A stretch of 64,000 nt of DNA, taken from contig SNVD02004573.1 of NCBI GenBank assembly GCA_013180625.2, positions 1-64,000 on the forward strand, read 5' to 3'. The notes under the pieces are model-generated. The model did no database searches and was not told where the DNA came from. It was given only the letters and a program-made list of their open reading frames with translations. A program made the position numbers and the translations under genes. The stretch comes from Boswellia sacra (lineage: Eukaryota > Streptophyta > Magnoliopsida > Sapindales > Burseraceae). Positions 32,915-45,369 of this stretch are shown piece by piece. Every line of letters starts with the position of its first letter. Positions within the stretch are counted from its first letter, which is position 1.

Positions 32915-33436
32915 ATGGATGGTATGAATGGCACCATGAGTGACGATGGGATGGGGAACATGGGCATGGCATCACCACCCTTCTCCTCCTCCTCCTCCTC
33001 CATGAACAGCAGCACAGCTACTGGTGGCGATAAGATGTCGACAATGACACACATGACCTTCTTTTGGAGTAGGAACTCTGAGATTCTCTTCTCAGGGTGG
33101 CCGGCAACACGCTCTGGCATGTAGGCACTGGCTTTGGTATTTGTTTTTGTGCTTGCTGTCTTGGTTGAGTGGCTCTCTCATTGCAAATTAATCAAGCCTG
33201 GCTCCAACAACAATGCAGCCGCTGGTTTGCTTCAGGGTTTGATGCATGCAATGAGGGTTGGTGTTGCTTACTTGGTGATGCTGGCTGTAATGTCGTTCAA
33301 TGGTGGCGTGTTCTTGGTTGCTGTGGCTGGACATGCCTTGGGGTTCTTGCTTTTCAGAAGTCAGCTCATCTTCAGCAAATCATCACCTTCCCCTAAAATT
33401 ACCTCTCATCTTTCCTCCCCCATGAGTACTCGTTGA
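32915..33436 (+). pseudogene. COPT: COPT/Ctr-type copper transporter with one in-frame stop
   Basis: The single-exon frame has 173 codons plus stop, the usual COPT size, and COPT genes often lack introns. The N-terminus is Met-rich (MDGMNGTMSDDGMGNMGM, then MSTMTHMTFFW), as expected for extracellular copper binding. TM1 follows ([15 protein letters not shown]), then TM2 with the MxxxM motif (MLAVM) and TM3 with GxxxG (GHALG). Codon 70 is TAG (33122-33124), within SGM-stop-ALALVF, where family members carry Tyr. Everything else is in frame. Either a recent nonsense mutation or a consensus error. A functional copy would import Cu(I) at the plasma membrane or an internal membrane. Confidence 0.9.
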
Positions 33437-35645
33437 ATAATTAAGAATCATCACTACAGTTAATTATGTCGCTTATATCTATATATGGTTCTTTCCTTTT
33501 CAATTATTGTCGCTTTTATTTGTCTTTGGTTTCTTAAATCTCTTCTCTAGCTATGTAAAAATTAAACATGCATGAAAAAGGTATTAATTATGATTAAGAA
33601 TTTTCGATCTACTGCTTTAAATTGTATAGTGAACCGGTTATTCGCAACAACAATTTCCTTATCATATATATAAATATATGCACGATGTATGTACTTATGT
33701 GTGTGTGTCTCTCTCTCTGTGTATATATATATTGGGATTAAATTGCATGCATGGCAGTTGCCACCACGCACCGTTCACTAGACTTATAGTTGCAAGTCAT
33801 GGAGTGCTCGTAGATTACAATACTCTAGTTCATGATATGCACCAAGAGACTGAATTAAATTATCAATAATAATAAAAAGATGCTAGTGGAACACAGTCCA
33901 ATCTCTTCTAGGTAATGTTGAATTAAATTAATGTTTGATGTGGGTGGGTAGAAGTTCTTTTTTATTGGTGCTTTTCGTGCTTCAATTTCTTAACCTGCTA
34001 ACTTTTTCCCCCTCAAAAATCAAAATACATATGATGAACCAAATTCAAGATTAATTGAAAAGAAAAATTTTATTGAACAAAATTTCATTTTAAAAGACAA
34101 AAGCTAAAATCTGTTCGGATTCTTTCAAGAGATTGGAAGATGCTAGGGAAGAAAAGATGATAAAGGAATAAATCGATCATTGAATGTTAAAAGATTGGTG
34201 CTATTAATCTAAACTAAAGATACCCAATTTTAATATTTTTTTCTTATTTACAAACTTATCCTCAACTAAGAATTACTTAAAAACCAATCATTTGAAAATT
34301 AACCATTTATGTTTTTATTTTATTTAATTTTCTATAAGCCTTTTCAAATTCACGTACTTTAAACCTTAAGATAAAGCTGAAAAATGTGCATCCTCCCTCC
34401 CAAATAAAGAAATAAACCCCTAGTTGCTCTCAATTTGGAGTCCTCATAAAATCAAACTATGCAACATTTTTTGGAATATATATCCATTAATGCAAAACTA
34501 CAATAAATCTAAAATGTTATGAAATTTTTAGGTAGTCTTTTATTCCTCCTAGATTGGAAATATGAGACCTAATTTTTCAACGCTAAATTAAAAAAAAATT
34601 ACAAAAGAAAATGATTATCAATATCAATTCCCTGCAATTTTTATTTTTAATTTTTTCACAGATAAGGTGTAATTAAATAAAAGGTGAAGATGAAGTAAAA
34701 CATTCTTCTTTCTTTTTTACATTGTTTTCTAGATTGTATTTAGCAATTCAAGTAAATATTTTGCACTTATTATTTAGTAGTGGCATTTGACCTAGCTTAT
34801 TATCTAAGTAACCCCACCCCTTATTCAAATGAGGGCTAAGTCTTTGGTACAGCGGATCCACCCGTTGGACCAGCTTGACACGCTATACCAAAGATCCTCC
34901 CTCAAATAAGTGTAAAATTATAAATTTTTAGATCTATATTTAATTTATTACGTGAGTTATGCATGTTAAACGATAATTGCAACAAATCATGATTCGACAC
35001 AATTAAAAGAACCGTCATATAAAGAAAGAGAAGTGAACAAAATCGTCATAATAATTTACAAAATGTAAGACTGGCATTCTTTGACAAATTATATAAAAGT
35101 TAAAATACTATTGTTCAAAGAAAAGTCTTTGCAATTCTATCAGGAAAAGAAATTATAATAATAATAATAATAATAATCCAACTTTCTCTAGACAGTTATC
35201 TTCAACCCCTTTATACATGTTCAGGTAAAAGTTTGGCAAATTCATCCTAAAAGTACGTAATAGTTAAAGTGATATAGCTTGTAAGTAATCAACATAATGG
35301 ACTCTGTGATTCATAATACGGTGCCAAACCAGTACCTAAAAGGCAAAAACATCCTGTGTAAAGGCCCATGATGGGAACATTGTTGTCAGAACTAAGAAAG
35401 CCGAAACCGTAGAGGAGAAAAATACAGGAAATACTCTCTTATTTGCTCTCTTTTCTCTCAAGCCGACATATGTTCACACTTGTGCTATTTATCTACAACA
35501 ATGGCAATGTGATTAGTGGATTACATGAGATTCAAATAACTCAACTGACAATGATCGAAGTTTCTATGAACACGTCAATATGAAAGAGAGAGTGAATAAG
35601 AGAGTATATCCTTAACATTTCTCAATCGTGGGCATTTTAGAATCT
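33437..35645. other. Intergenic DNA between COPT and ARPC4, with microsatellites
   Basis: AT-rich with no gene. A compound GT/CT/TA microsatellite lies at about 33699-33732 and an AAT run at about 35155-35177. A short inverted repeat (TCTTTGGTA...TACCAAAGA, about 34832-34893) could fold, but has no further support as a functional RNA. Confidence 0.6.
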
Positions 35646-38600
35646 TCATATGAATTGCTTCAGAAACTCAGTAGCCACAAGCCTCCCTCGTGTGTTGACA
35701 GACATTTTCAATTCACTTATCTCTTTATCTATGTCCTGCAATTCAAGAAAAAATGGTTTCATTCGAAGAAATTAGATAACAAATGCACATGGACTCAACA
35801 ATACAGTGGCATCCAGTTTTAGATATTTAGACGGTTGAATAAAACATTTGCTTCACATAGACGGTTGAAATATAATATGCCAAATAAACAGCCAAAAATC
35901 ATTCATTCTTTAAGTTAATGCTGGAAGATGAAATTAAGACATTCACAATCACTGTTTTTAAGGAGGAAAGAGCTTAATAAGACAAAAAACGGTGAGACAT
36001 CAGGCAGGTTTTTGCAAATCCAACAGGCTTCCCCAGATCCTTCCATTGGTAGCCAAATTTTTGCTGGCAAAAAGTTTTTTGTGTGTACAAAACATGATTT
36101 CACCGCAACACGAAGCCATTTGTTAAAAATTAAAAAAAAAAAAAAATCAAAGATGTAGAGTGTGCTCAAATTGTAGCAAGTTTGAATCAAATACTTTAGC
36201 CAGCAATGAGAAATCTATAGCAAAAGGAAGGGTTGAGGCATTTCTTGGTAAAGAAAAAAAAAATGGTATACAATAAACATTGGTTGTGTGGCAAATTCAA
36301 ATTGTCCTGTGAAACCTGTGGCTAGAATTGTGTACAACAGTTATTAAGAAGTAGATGGAAGTGCAACGAGGAAGCACCAAAGCTGAAGAACTGTTTCTGG
36401 CCCTAATTGAAACTGAATAGCTAAATAATTTAAAGATATCCAACAATTTGGAGATTTTGTCACAACATGCAAAATATTTAACATGTGATAATTAAATGCA
36501 ATCCGTGCAACATTTTTTGATGGACACACAAGTTAACAAGGAAAATGCAAGTGAAGGTTCTATGAAATCCTTGCCTCCATGAACTGGACAATAAAATCTA
36601 TGAGCTTGTGTTTCTGCATATCCTCACAATGGTAGTTTGTGATAAGAAAGCTGATGTCATAACCCTGCAAAATGAAGGCAATGAAAAAAGAAAAAGTTTT
36701 TACTGTCATCAAGATAACACAGGTCATGCCAATAGAAAATTCTTTCTTATGTTTTTAAATCAAAAGCAAAAAGAATATTATTAATTGTGAATCAAAGCTG
36801 AGATTTCTGTCAAACTATAGTATAACCAGAGAAATTCTTTATAAATCAGTAATTGATGAACCAATCAAGAGGAATAAAAAATAAAAAATGCACATCTAAT
36901 CATGCAAAAGTCTGCTAACACAATTCATAAGAACACTATACAAATTCATTCGCAAAGCTTCATGTAGGATAAACTGGCTGTAAGCATTTACAGAAACAAG
37001 ACAAAATGTAGAAAACGTCAAGTTTCGCAAAATGCCCTTAATACAATGAGAAAAATTCAGGCTAAACCCACGTAGTTTGGTAAAAAAGTCGCATGCAGAT
37101 CAGGCACCATAGTAATAACTTTATTTATTTCACAAACAGAGAGATTCAAATCTATAACTTCATTAGTTTTCCTTTTTCTTTTAGAATTTAATGTCCAGAC
37201 AGGACCACTGAACACAATAAGCAAGACACTCAAGTCACTGCATAACTAAATTAAAAAGTGGATAAGAAAGGAATATAGTACAGAAATAATACTTGAAATT
37301 GTTACAGTTTATCATCAGAAAATTTCAACATTCCCCATGACGGTGAAATGGTTTATTGGAACTACCATGCTACCCAATCAAAAAATACTGAAGAAAACAT
37401 TCTTAAATAAAGTAACAAAGGGAATATTCCCAATCAGATTTTAATTCTTCCTAATTACCAAAAGCCAAAAAGAGATAACTTGAATCTGAAGCAAAGCATT
37501 CTTTTGCATAAAATAGGCAAGAATGAAGATAGGACAGCATAAAACTTCAAGCATTATAGTTCAGAAAACAATGATTTCTCAAAGAAAGTTAATTGGCAAT
37601 CATTTGAATTTATCAAGTAGCAGTATGCAGAACTGCGATGCCTAAAGTTAACTCATGGAGATAAACCACAAACCTGTACTGGTTTTCTCCTTAAAACTTG
37701 AAATGCTTCTGCCCTCATTGACAAAAATCTAAGGAACTTTTTAGTTAGTATGTTTTCAAGTTCATCTGCCTGCTTTACCTACACAAAAGAAAAAGAACAT
37801 GCATATAAGGGGAAAATGGCGCAATTTAATTCATTCAAAAAATTATAAGGATGGAAACATTTTCAAGTGTTACAGCCAACAAATGTATCACTAACATTAC
37901 GCTTTGTCATGTGGATTTGGGTAATCCACATATGAAAGACATGAGTGTGATAACTATTTTCTGATAAAACAAGCTCATACTGTATTAAGAGCTCTCTAAA
38001 GCAAAGAAATACAGTTTGGCACTTGGTATAACCATTGGTAACCCAACTAAAATATAAATCACCTACCAATAACATTTAAGGTGCAAGGCATGGAAAATCC
38101 CCATAAATTACTTTAAAGATGTACATTTGAAAGTATCCTACAAAGTTAAAGTAGAAAGATTAATCTTGAAAACTTATTGTTCCAACCATGAGTGGAAAAG
38201 TTACTAGCTAAATTGTTTTCAGTATTGCTTGTATTATACATAAGCAAAGTCTGTAGGATAACAATTCCTTTTTCCATCAATTCGTTCTGTTGAAAAAGAA
38301 AGCATCAAAAGAAAAAAGATTTAACATTCACCTTAAGGCTTATGCGAAGTGAGTTGATAGATGTTTCTATTAAGCATTTTTCAGCCTCGTTTCGGCATAT
38401 CAAAATCTGCAATGGCAATTGCACATGTAAAAATACAATCCATGGAAAAATATCAAACATATGCAACACTGACTACATAGAAACTTTTATGGCTGTTTAA
38501 TTTGGAAGAAGATGAAAAACTAATCAGCCAATTCTGACATGCTACCTGCCTATGTCAAGAAGAAGCTCCTAACATAAGCTAACATTGCAAAAGCCACAGA

Positions 38601-40420
38601 CATCATTATTCATACAATTAGTCCCACCAGTTAGATCAATTTTACTATCAGGGAAAAGAAAAAAGTTATACGATTGCTTCAACCACTAATCTTCTGAATC
38701 AAACTTCGATTAGCAAGGTTGTGAGACAGAGCTTAATGAGAGAGTAACAAATGCCAAGCATGGAGGGTTTCTTTTAGTACATCTAGCTTTAAAATTAAGA
38801 TAATAGTAAATTCTTCTGATTATACAAGTTTCAAAAAGAAGGAGTTCAGACTAATTGATAACAGAGACCGATATGTTCATGTTATTTAGCTCAAGATGCC
38901 AAGTAAAACATTTTCTTGTTGAGTTTTCCCAATTTACTTATTAGATGCATGAAAAGAAATATAAACTTTACAAAGTTGACAGGAGAAATTACATGAACTC
39001 CAAACTATCAAAACAAGCCATTAAGAAGGATGGAGCAAAATCTATTTGCCTATATCTAAGGTCCCCAAGATGGTTCTTACAGGATTCAGCAGAAGCTCTG
39101 GACTTGTCCTGCATAAGACAATGAAAGGATTCAATAACCTTGATGCAACATATGTTATAAGCTGGAAGCAAACACTGGCATGAATACAGAGAGTACAGAG
39201 GAAACTGTATCAGGTAGACTAAAATGCAATGAATGTGCATTAACATGAAATTTAGAATTACAAGAAGGAAAATCCTTAATGTATGAGGAATATACTCTCT
39301 TACATACAATAGGCCTTAGCCTAATTATCAAGGTATAATATAAAGAGCCAAATGGAGATGTGAGTTCAGAATTTTGAGACAGTCGGAGCTTCAATTTCTA
39401 TAAATTAAGATGACATGCAATACATTTCAATAGATTCACTGAACTCTATAACAGAAGCATACCCACTCAATTACAACCAAAATCATAGTTCATACCAAGA
39501 CATAAGTCTAAGAATTACCAGTTTGAAAGTAAAACCAGAGCTTATATACCAATATCCCAGTAAAAGCAGGTTTTTTGTTATAAAGAGCAGACACAAAATT
39601 AACTTGTTTCACAAATTCTAGATCCACATTTGAGTGATTCTATTTCCAACCCAGAAATCAGTGCACCAAAAAAAAAAACTACTGCACAGAAAAGTCTTCA
39701 ATGAGTTTATTCTATCAGTTATACCATTATGATTGATAGCTCTGAAACCTGTTAGACCATTATGACAGTTTCAACTAATACATCCATCTCACTGAAGACC
39801 TTCCCTTCTCCTCCTCAACATTTTTGTTTTATTATCCTTTCACTTCTCTTTTGCTTTCAATAACATTCATTTCAAATCAAAAAGGAAAAGGATTAAAAGA
39901 AACTACGACGAATCGCTGCATTACTAGGATTGAATTTAAAATTCCAAAATTCCAATACCATTACAGTTTTTTTTCCCCCTCTTTTAACATTAAGCATTAC
40001 ACTTACAACAACTGAAAAAAAAAAAAAAAAAAGAACTTACAACTTACAAGAAACACATTCATCAAATAACTAAAGCAAGAAGCATATGTGAAATGAACAC
40101 AAGATCAAAGAATTGAGCTAGTAAACGTACTTCAACTCAACCTCTGGCTTGTTATGCCTCTCAACTTCTTGACAAGGAAAGTTCTACCATCAAAACATGA
40201 AATTAGAACACCAAAACACTCAATTCAAGCAACCAAAGAGAAAGGAAGTCGAAGTACCTGCAAGCACATGGCGGCATCGAGCGTGTTGCGGATGCATGTA
40301 AGGTACAATCGCAATGTATTCGCCTGAACATGATTGAGAGATTCAAAAGCGCAAGTTAATTATCAAATAACAAAGAAGAAAGAGAGATCCAATCGAGTGT
40401 GGAGTTGGAGATCTTACCAT
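35646..40420 (-). CDS. ARPC4: Arp2/3 complex subunit 4 (ARPC4), eight coding exons
   Basis: Minus-strand exons: 40418-40420 (ATG only), 40258-40323, 40131-40183, 39081-39108, 38332-38406, 37674-37778, 36575-36664 and 35646-35735. They join to 510 nt, 169 residues, the length of Arabidopsis ARPC4, and read [20 protein letters not shown] at the start and [11 protein letters not shown] at the end, as in plant ARPC4. Phases agree at every junction. ARPC4 pairs with ARPC2 in the core of the seven-subunit Arp2/3 complex, which nucleates branched actin filaments in the cytoplasm (trichome and epidermal cell shape in plants). All introns are GT-AG except intron 7, whose donor is GC. No stop or frameshift was seen, so this is probably functional. 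Confidence 0.95.
35736..36574 (-). other. Non-canonical GC-AG intron 7 of ARPC4
   Basis: The donor reads ATGGAG followed by GCAAGG and the acceptor TTGCAG. The GC donor keeps an otherwise strong consensus (AG before, AAG after), as is usual for the minor GC-AG class spliced by the major spliceosome. No GT within a few bases would keep the frame. Confidence 0.8.
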
Positions 40421-42022
40421 GATTTGTCAATTGGATGTGGATTCGGTCTCGCTCTTCCTCTGTGAGATTGCTCTGCAGAGAAGTGGTGATGTTTAAGGAA
40501 GTAACGGGTCTTGTTGCTAACGTGTACTCATCGTGCGTATGTTAGAATGAATTTGCTAAAATGCGCCAAAATAAGAATGAATCACAATCACAAGGTCACC
40601 TCTGTGGTTTGCTGTGCAAATGAATTTAATGTCCACTGAGGATTCCTGAACTAACAAACACCTCCCTCACTCTATTTCGCTATTCTTTTATGAATCTAAA
40701 TCTTTTTTTTTGTACTATATATTTTTTAATATAATTTATATTCAATTTCAATCATATATTCTTTTCAAAATTCAAAATAATTTAAAGTCAACCACATATT
40801 CCTAAATTCAATTGAAAACAAAAATACTAGATTCATAAAAGAACACACCCATTACACTCACATACATGTTTGTCCCAATTGCATTATAAAACATTTCAAT
40901 ATTTAGGAGTAGTTATAAAATAACTCAAATTAAGGGAGCTCGCTTAAAATGACCTATTTTTTTTTTAAAAAAAATTCAATGCTATAACCTATTTGTCACT
41001 CAAGTCTCAGCAAGTGACATTGTTGGATGCTATGTTGGACATTGTTTACTATTGAACGATATTATTTGACTAAAAAAATTCCTTATCTATATATTGATTT
41101 GTCTGACAGAAAAATGACATCAAATTTTCAACCATAGCTTCATTTTTTAGCTTCACCCATTAATTGAATCCATTTTTACAATTATTTTTAATATTTAATA
41201 TTAAAAATATTTATCTCTACGTCCTTTACAACATCTATATAAAACCTATGATTAGGCTTGATTAAATACTTTTGCTGTTCATTTGAGGGTATAATGGTCA
41301 TAAAATTTAGCTTGTCATCTATCCATTTGTTACACTTTACTGTTAGTGTTGGTCAAAATTCTTGTTTCAACAAAGGCCATTATGCAAAACAAAGAATCAT
41401 GATCTTGTTTCTCTTTTTCCTCCATTACAATTTTCTTTCTTATTGCTTAAAAAAAATTATTTTCTTTGTTTAATAAAATACCCATGTAATATTTTCATAT
41501 TTATTGAGGAAAGCACAAATTATTGAAAGGAGATAAACTACGGTGCTTATGTATTTTACACTAAAAAAAAATTTCGGGCGGTGGTTGCACTGCAAAATCA
41601 ACAAAACCAATCTGCCAGTCTACAAGTTTCTACTCTTAGAAGTAAAGTTTCGAGAGCAATATTATTTTATTAATTATATTCTTGGTATTTAATAGTAAAT
41701 AGATATTTTAATAATAAAATTTTATTCAAATTATCTATAGTCACAATAATAATATAGGTGTAAGTAGTTCTGTGTATACTAGTTGAAACAAAACTTCTTC
41801 AGAAGTACTTTAAAAAAAATTAATAACAAAAAAACTTCTATAAGCTTTAATAAAATTTATAAAAAAGAAATGAATGAAATTAAAAACTTATAAGAATTAA
41901 GAACGATGCATTAAAAAATATTGTTAAAAAAAAAATCCTAAATGTAGCCCAACTAGACTCAGCCGTTTCTCTTCCCTTCGGGGTGCTGAAAAAGAACTTT
42001 GAAAAAATCAATAAATTAAAAA
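40421..42022. other. ARPC4 promoter side and AT-rich intergenic DNA
   Basis: The first 150 bp left of this stretch should contain the ARPC4 5' UTR and promoter; no clear TATA box was picked. The rest is AT-rich, with no recognisable gene or paired terminal repeats. Confidence 0.5.
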
Positions 42023-42118
42023 TCCGACCTGCCGGATTCGAACCAGCGACCTAAGGATAAGCTGTGGATTTTTTAACCCGACTACAGTCCTCCGCTCTAC
42101 CAACTGAGCTAAGGTCGG
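42023..42118 (-). tRNA. tRNA-Tyr (GUA anticodon) with 23-nt intron
   Basis: The mature part folds as a normal cloverleaf: acceptor CCGACCT/AGGTCGG, D-arm GCTCAGTTGGTAGAGC, anticodon loop CTGTAGA with GTA, T-arm GCTGGTTCGAATCCGGC, discriminator A. The intron sits after the base 3' to the anticodon, as in all plant tRNA-Tyr genes. Mature length 73 nt. A run of five T follows on the minus strand (42018-42022), the expected Pol III terminator. Confidence 0.97.
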
Positions 42119-42210
42119 TTTTTTTATAGAGGCGTCGTACAAAAATATTTCTAGTAATTTCCTTCGAGTTGCTTTCAAAAGACTTTGACAAAAAATGATA
42201 AATTAAAAAA

Positions 42211-42306
42211 TCCGACCTGCCGGATTCGAACCAGCGACCTAAGGATAAGCTGTGGACTTATTTATCCGACTACAGTCCTCCGCTCTACCAACTGAGCTAA
42301 GGTCGG
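42211..42306 (-). tRNA. Second tRNA-Tyr (GUA) with 23-nt intron, in tandem
   Basis: The mature part is identical to the gene at 42023-42118 by eye; the introns differ in a few bases (TCGGATAAATAAG here, TCGGGTTAAAAAA there). Six T residues follow (42205-42210). Same strand, 92 bp apart, and the flanks share short text (TCAAAAGACTTTGA-like), suggesting a local tandem duplication. Confidence 0.97.
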
Positions 42307-42764
42307 CTATCTGACACTCGCCGCTTTCAAATTTTACTTTACCTTGAGTCTAAACGATATTAATCACTTGTATGTTTTGCAGCTTTCACGGATGCAGATC
42401 CAGAAATCGGGGTGGTTATCCTGGGTGAATTTTTGCGTTTTTGGATCTTACTTTGCTGTGAATTGGTTTGGTTACTCTCCCTTTTATATATTTTTTTTCA
42501 TTTTCGTTTATTTGTTTTTATTTTTTTAGAAAAAAGAGAGATGAAAGTTGAGCTAAGCATTTAGTAAGATATTGAATTCATGTTGACAACTTGACATTTA
42601 GGTACACTCAAAAATTGAAAAAGAAAAAAAAAGATTTTTCTTAAACTCAAGATGGTTCAAATCTAAATTTTGCATTTTCCAGATGGGATTGATTTCTTGA
42701 ATTCACCTGTTTCCAAAATCAATAATACTTTAAAATTCGTATATTTTAACATAAAACTTATAAA
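42307..42764. other. Intergenic DNA, no gene established
   Basis: A short stretch at 42380-42475 reads like an exon (after TTTTGCAG: LSRMQIQKSGWLSWVNFCVF), but I recognise no family and see no partner exons. Confidence 0.35.
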
Positions 42765-44303
42765 GAGTAATTAACATTGACCTCCTTATGGTTTGATCAA
42801 AGTAACACTGACCTCTCAACTTTTGATAAAGTAACATTAAAATCCTTGTTATTCAACTTCCGTTATATCTTCTGTTATCCGAATCTAAATATTAGGGATC
42901 AATTAATCATTTAAAATATTAGGGGTCAATTGGTCTTTTAAAGTCTTAGTTGTTGTCTTAGATTTTGAAGTCTGTAAACCATCGTCCACCAACCCTTATA
43001 CCTTTTCTCTCGACTTCTTCTCTCCCCATCCATCTCTCTCCATCTCTTCTTCAATTCTCCCCTCTTCTCCTCCAGTCACTTCACTGTAGATACAGATCAT
43101 GATAAAATCCAATTCCATTTCGATTGAAACAAATCAAACATCACTGCTAATAAAAACCCATGAAAATCATCCAGCGAAAAACCCAAACCCAGCAAACACC
43201 GATGGTGATAAATGCCGGAGAACACTTTGATTAATGGCTCTGATTCTTTTTTTCCTTTTTGTTTTTTGATCTGAAAATCAAACAAAGAGAGAGTGTTGTT
43301 TGGTGTTGGCTGAGTGTTGTTTCGTCACATCGATGGCAAGTTCAAGAAACCAATGGTTTGAAGAGCCAGACAAAGAACGGTAAGCTTTTGTGAAAAACTA
43401 AATCTTTTAATGTTTAGCCTGTTGAAAAAGGTATAAACTTGGAAAAAATTTGGATTTTTACATCAGATTTGAGAATTGTTTCAAATATCACTAGAAAAAC
43501 AAGGCGTGACCCGTGAGAATTGTTTCAGAATTGGTGGTAATTGAGGTGTCAGTAATCACAGAGGGTGGACGCGGTTGGCATTGTTGAGTGATTTTGAAAT
43601 TGTTGGAGGAGGTGAGGAGTGGAGCCCGGGAGCAATATGAATTGATTTCTATTGTTAATGCCCGCAATTTGAATGGTGTTCCAGAATTTGAACTGTTAGA
43701 ATTATAATTTTTCTAACAGTGGTTTAATTGATTAAGCATTTATATAACTTACCATCTAATAACAAATAAAAATTGGAAGTAGGAGTGAGAGTTATCCTAA
43801 ATGTAGGTGAAGGATGATTTGTTGTTTGAGTGGGTTGCTGTGGCTTTGGGGTAAGGACCGTGAATGTCGTGAATGTCGGCATTGGAACAAAGAAAACTTT
43901 TTTTTTTTTAACTGGTGTGTGTATTCTCGCTGTGAACTATAAATGTGATGACTGCTTTTTATACATTTTTACTGCTTTTTTTATATCCCTTTTCTCATCT
44001 CAAGTTCTCGCCAAATTGATGAAATAGAGAGAATGTGCCAAACTTTAATATTTGCCTTTTTCTAATTCTTTGGGAGTGTTTGATGTCAAAATACACATGT
44101 CACCTTTGTATTGGGAGTTTACAGACTTCAAAATCCAAGATTATAACTAATTTTTTAAACAACCAATTAACCCCTAATATTTAGATTCAGATAACAGAGA
44201 TGTAACAATAGTTGAATAATAGGGATTTTAATATTATTTTATCAAAAATTGGGGCGACAGCGTTACTTTAGCCAAAACATAAGGAGGTAAGTGGTAATTA
44301 CTC
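42765..44303. mobile_element. MULE-type non-autonomous transposon with long inverted ends
   Basis: Left end 42765-42979 and right end about 44117-44303 are inverted copies (for example GTAATTACTC at the right tip, and AGACTTCAAAATCCAAGA matching the left TIR's inner edge). Flanks are identical 10-mers AACTTATAAA (42755-42764, 44304-44313), fitting the 9-10 bp duplication of Mutator-like elements. The left TIR is longer because it repeats an ATTAGGG-TCAATT unit. No transposase. The interior (42980-44116) holds short coding-like text, including an ATG followed 50 bp later by a GTAAGC donor (43332-43382), which might be captured sequence. Confidence 0.85.
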
Positions 44304-44470
44304 AACTTATAAAAATATCAAGGTGCAAGGCCCAAAATACCCCTGTTAAGTGGAATGATACAAACTCCGTCTCCTCATCCATTTATCCTTGTTTGTTCCG
44401 TTTCCGGTTCCGGTTCTAGTGGGGCATTCTCATACAATTGCAGAGTACAGAGAAGAGAAGAGGTGGAGAG

Positions 44471-44606
44471 GTAAGACAGACATTGTTGCTTGTTTTATTC
44501 CTTCAGAAAAATTTAGGGGGCATTCATAGTTTTCTGTAAAACTTGAATGATTGTGTAGAATTCAAACCCTACTTTCAAATAAGTTATAACATTTTCAATA
44601 TTTTAG
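44471..44606 (+). other. Probable 5' UTR intron of SWC6
   Basis: GGAGAG followed by GTAAGACAG at 44471, and a polypyrimidine acceptor ending TTTTAG at 44606, two bases before the ATG. A purine-rich leader exon (about 44440-44470) precedes it. Inferred from splice signals only. Confidence 0.6.
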
Positions 44607-44608
44607 AT

Positions 44609-45369
44609 ATGGAAGATGATCGTCGCATGTCGACCCGAACTCGTAAGATTGCTCCTAAAATGGCTGCCGCACTTGCCAGCACAGATAATCGAACTCAGGT
44701 TTCCCTTTTCTCCTTCTTTTCCATGTCTCCTCAACACCTTGCCACTCGCGTAATATTTTCTTTTTAATTTAATAGGCAGCTCTTGCTCGCCTCGAAGCTC
44801 TGGAAAACGATAATGCTGGAGTTCAACATATTGAAATTAATGATGATGATGATGAGGCTTCTCTTGATGATTATGACGATGAAGGTCACACTCTTCCTTA
44901 GCCTTTAAATAATAAATGTTTGAAATCTTCTTTCTTTAACCATTCTTTCTTTGCTTTCCAGGTTATATGCAGAAGAGGCAGTCCAAGGGTACAAAGCGTA
45001 AAACCCGGCAGGCTAAAGCTCTGGAGGATGCTAGGAGGGCTCCAAGGACTTTTCTTGAGCTCTTACATGAGGTAGTATTAACTATCAGAGGACTCTCTGT
45101 AACTATTTTATCTGTTGTTGTTTGAGTTCCATTATGATCACTCTGTTTTATAATTATAATGATAGACAAATCGTGAATCCTTGCCTCCCCATATTCCATC
45201 CTATTTGAGGGCAGCTGTGGGACCTCCAAGTTCTACTTCTCGTCGTTATTTCTGCACTGTTTGTGGTTTCTCTGCCAACTATACTTGTGTGAAGTGTGGA
45301 ATGCGCTTTTGTTGCATCCGTTGCCAGAATATACATGATGATACTCGCTGTCTTAAATTTGTTGCTTGA
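44609..45369 (+). CDS. SWC6: SWR1 complex subunit 6 (SWC6/SEF), HIT zinc-finger protein, four coding exons
   Basis: Exons 44609-44698, 44776-44884, 44962-45071 and 45166-45369 join to 513 nt, 170 residues, with consistent phases and GT-AG introns. The N-terminus is basic (RTRKIAPKMAAALAS), with RTQAALARLEALENDN next, an acidic Asp/Glu run (about residues 50-65), a basic KRKTRQAKALEDARRAPR helix and PPSSTSRRYFCTVCG opening the C-terminal HIT zinc finger with Cys pairs CTVC, CVKC, CIRC and a final HDDTRC. This matches Arabidopsis SWC6/SEF in order and length. The protein is a nuclear subunit of SWR1, which deposits histone H2A.Z, and is needed there for FLC expression and flowering control. No defects seen. 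Confidence 0.95.

Noticed and set aside
33134..33436. A separate 100-residue membrane protein
   Set aside because: It is in the same frame as the preceding Met-rich ORF and completes a COPT protein; the split is one TAG codon.
34832..34893. Inverted repeat TCTTTGGTA/TACCAAAGA as a possible microRNA precursor
   Set aside because: The stem is short, the loop is long and there is no expression or conservation evidence.
43097..43285. 62-codon minus ORF inside the MULE as a transposase remnant
   Set aside because: No MULE transposase or SWIM/zinc motifs are visible.
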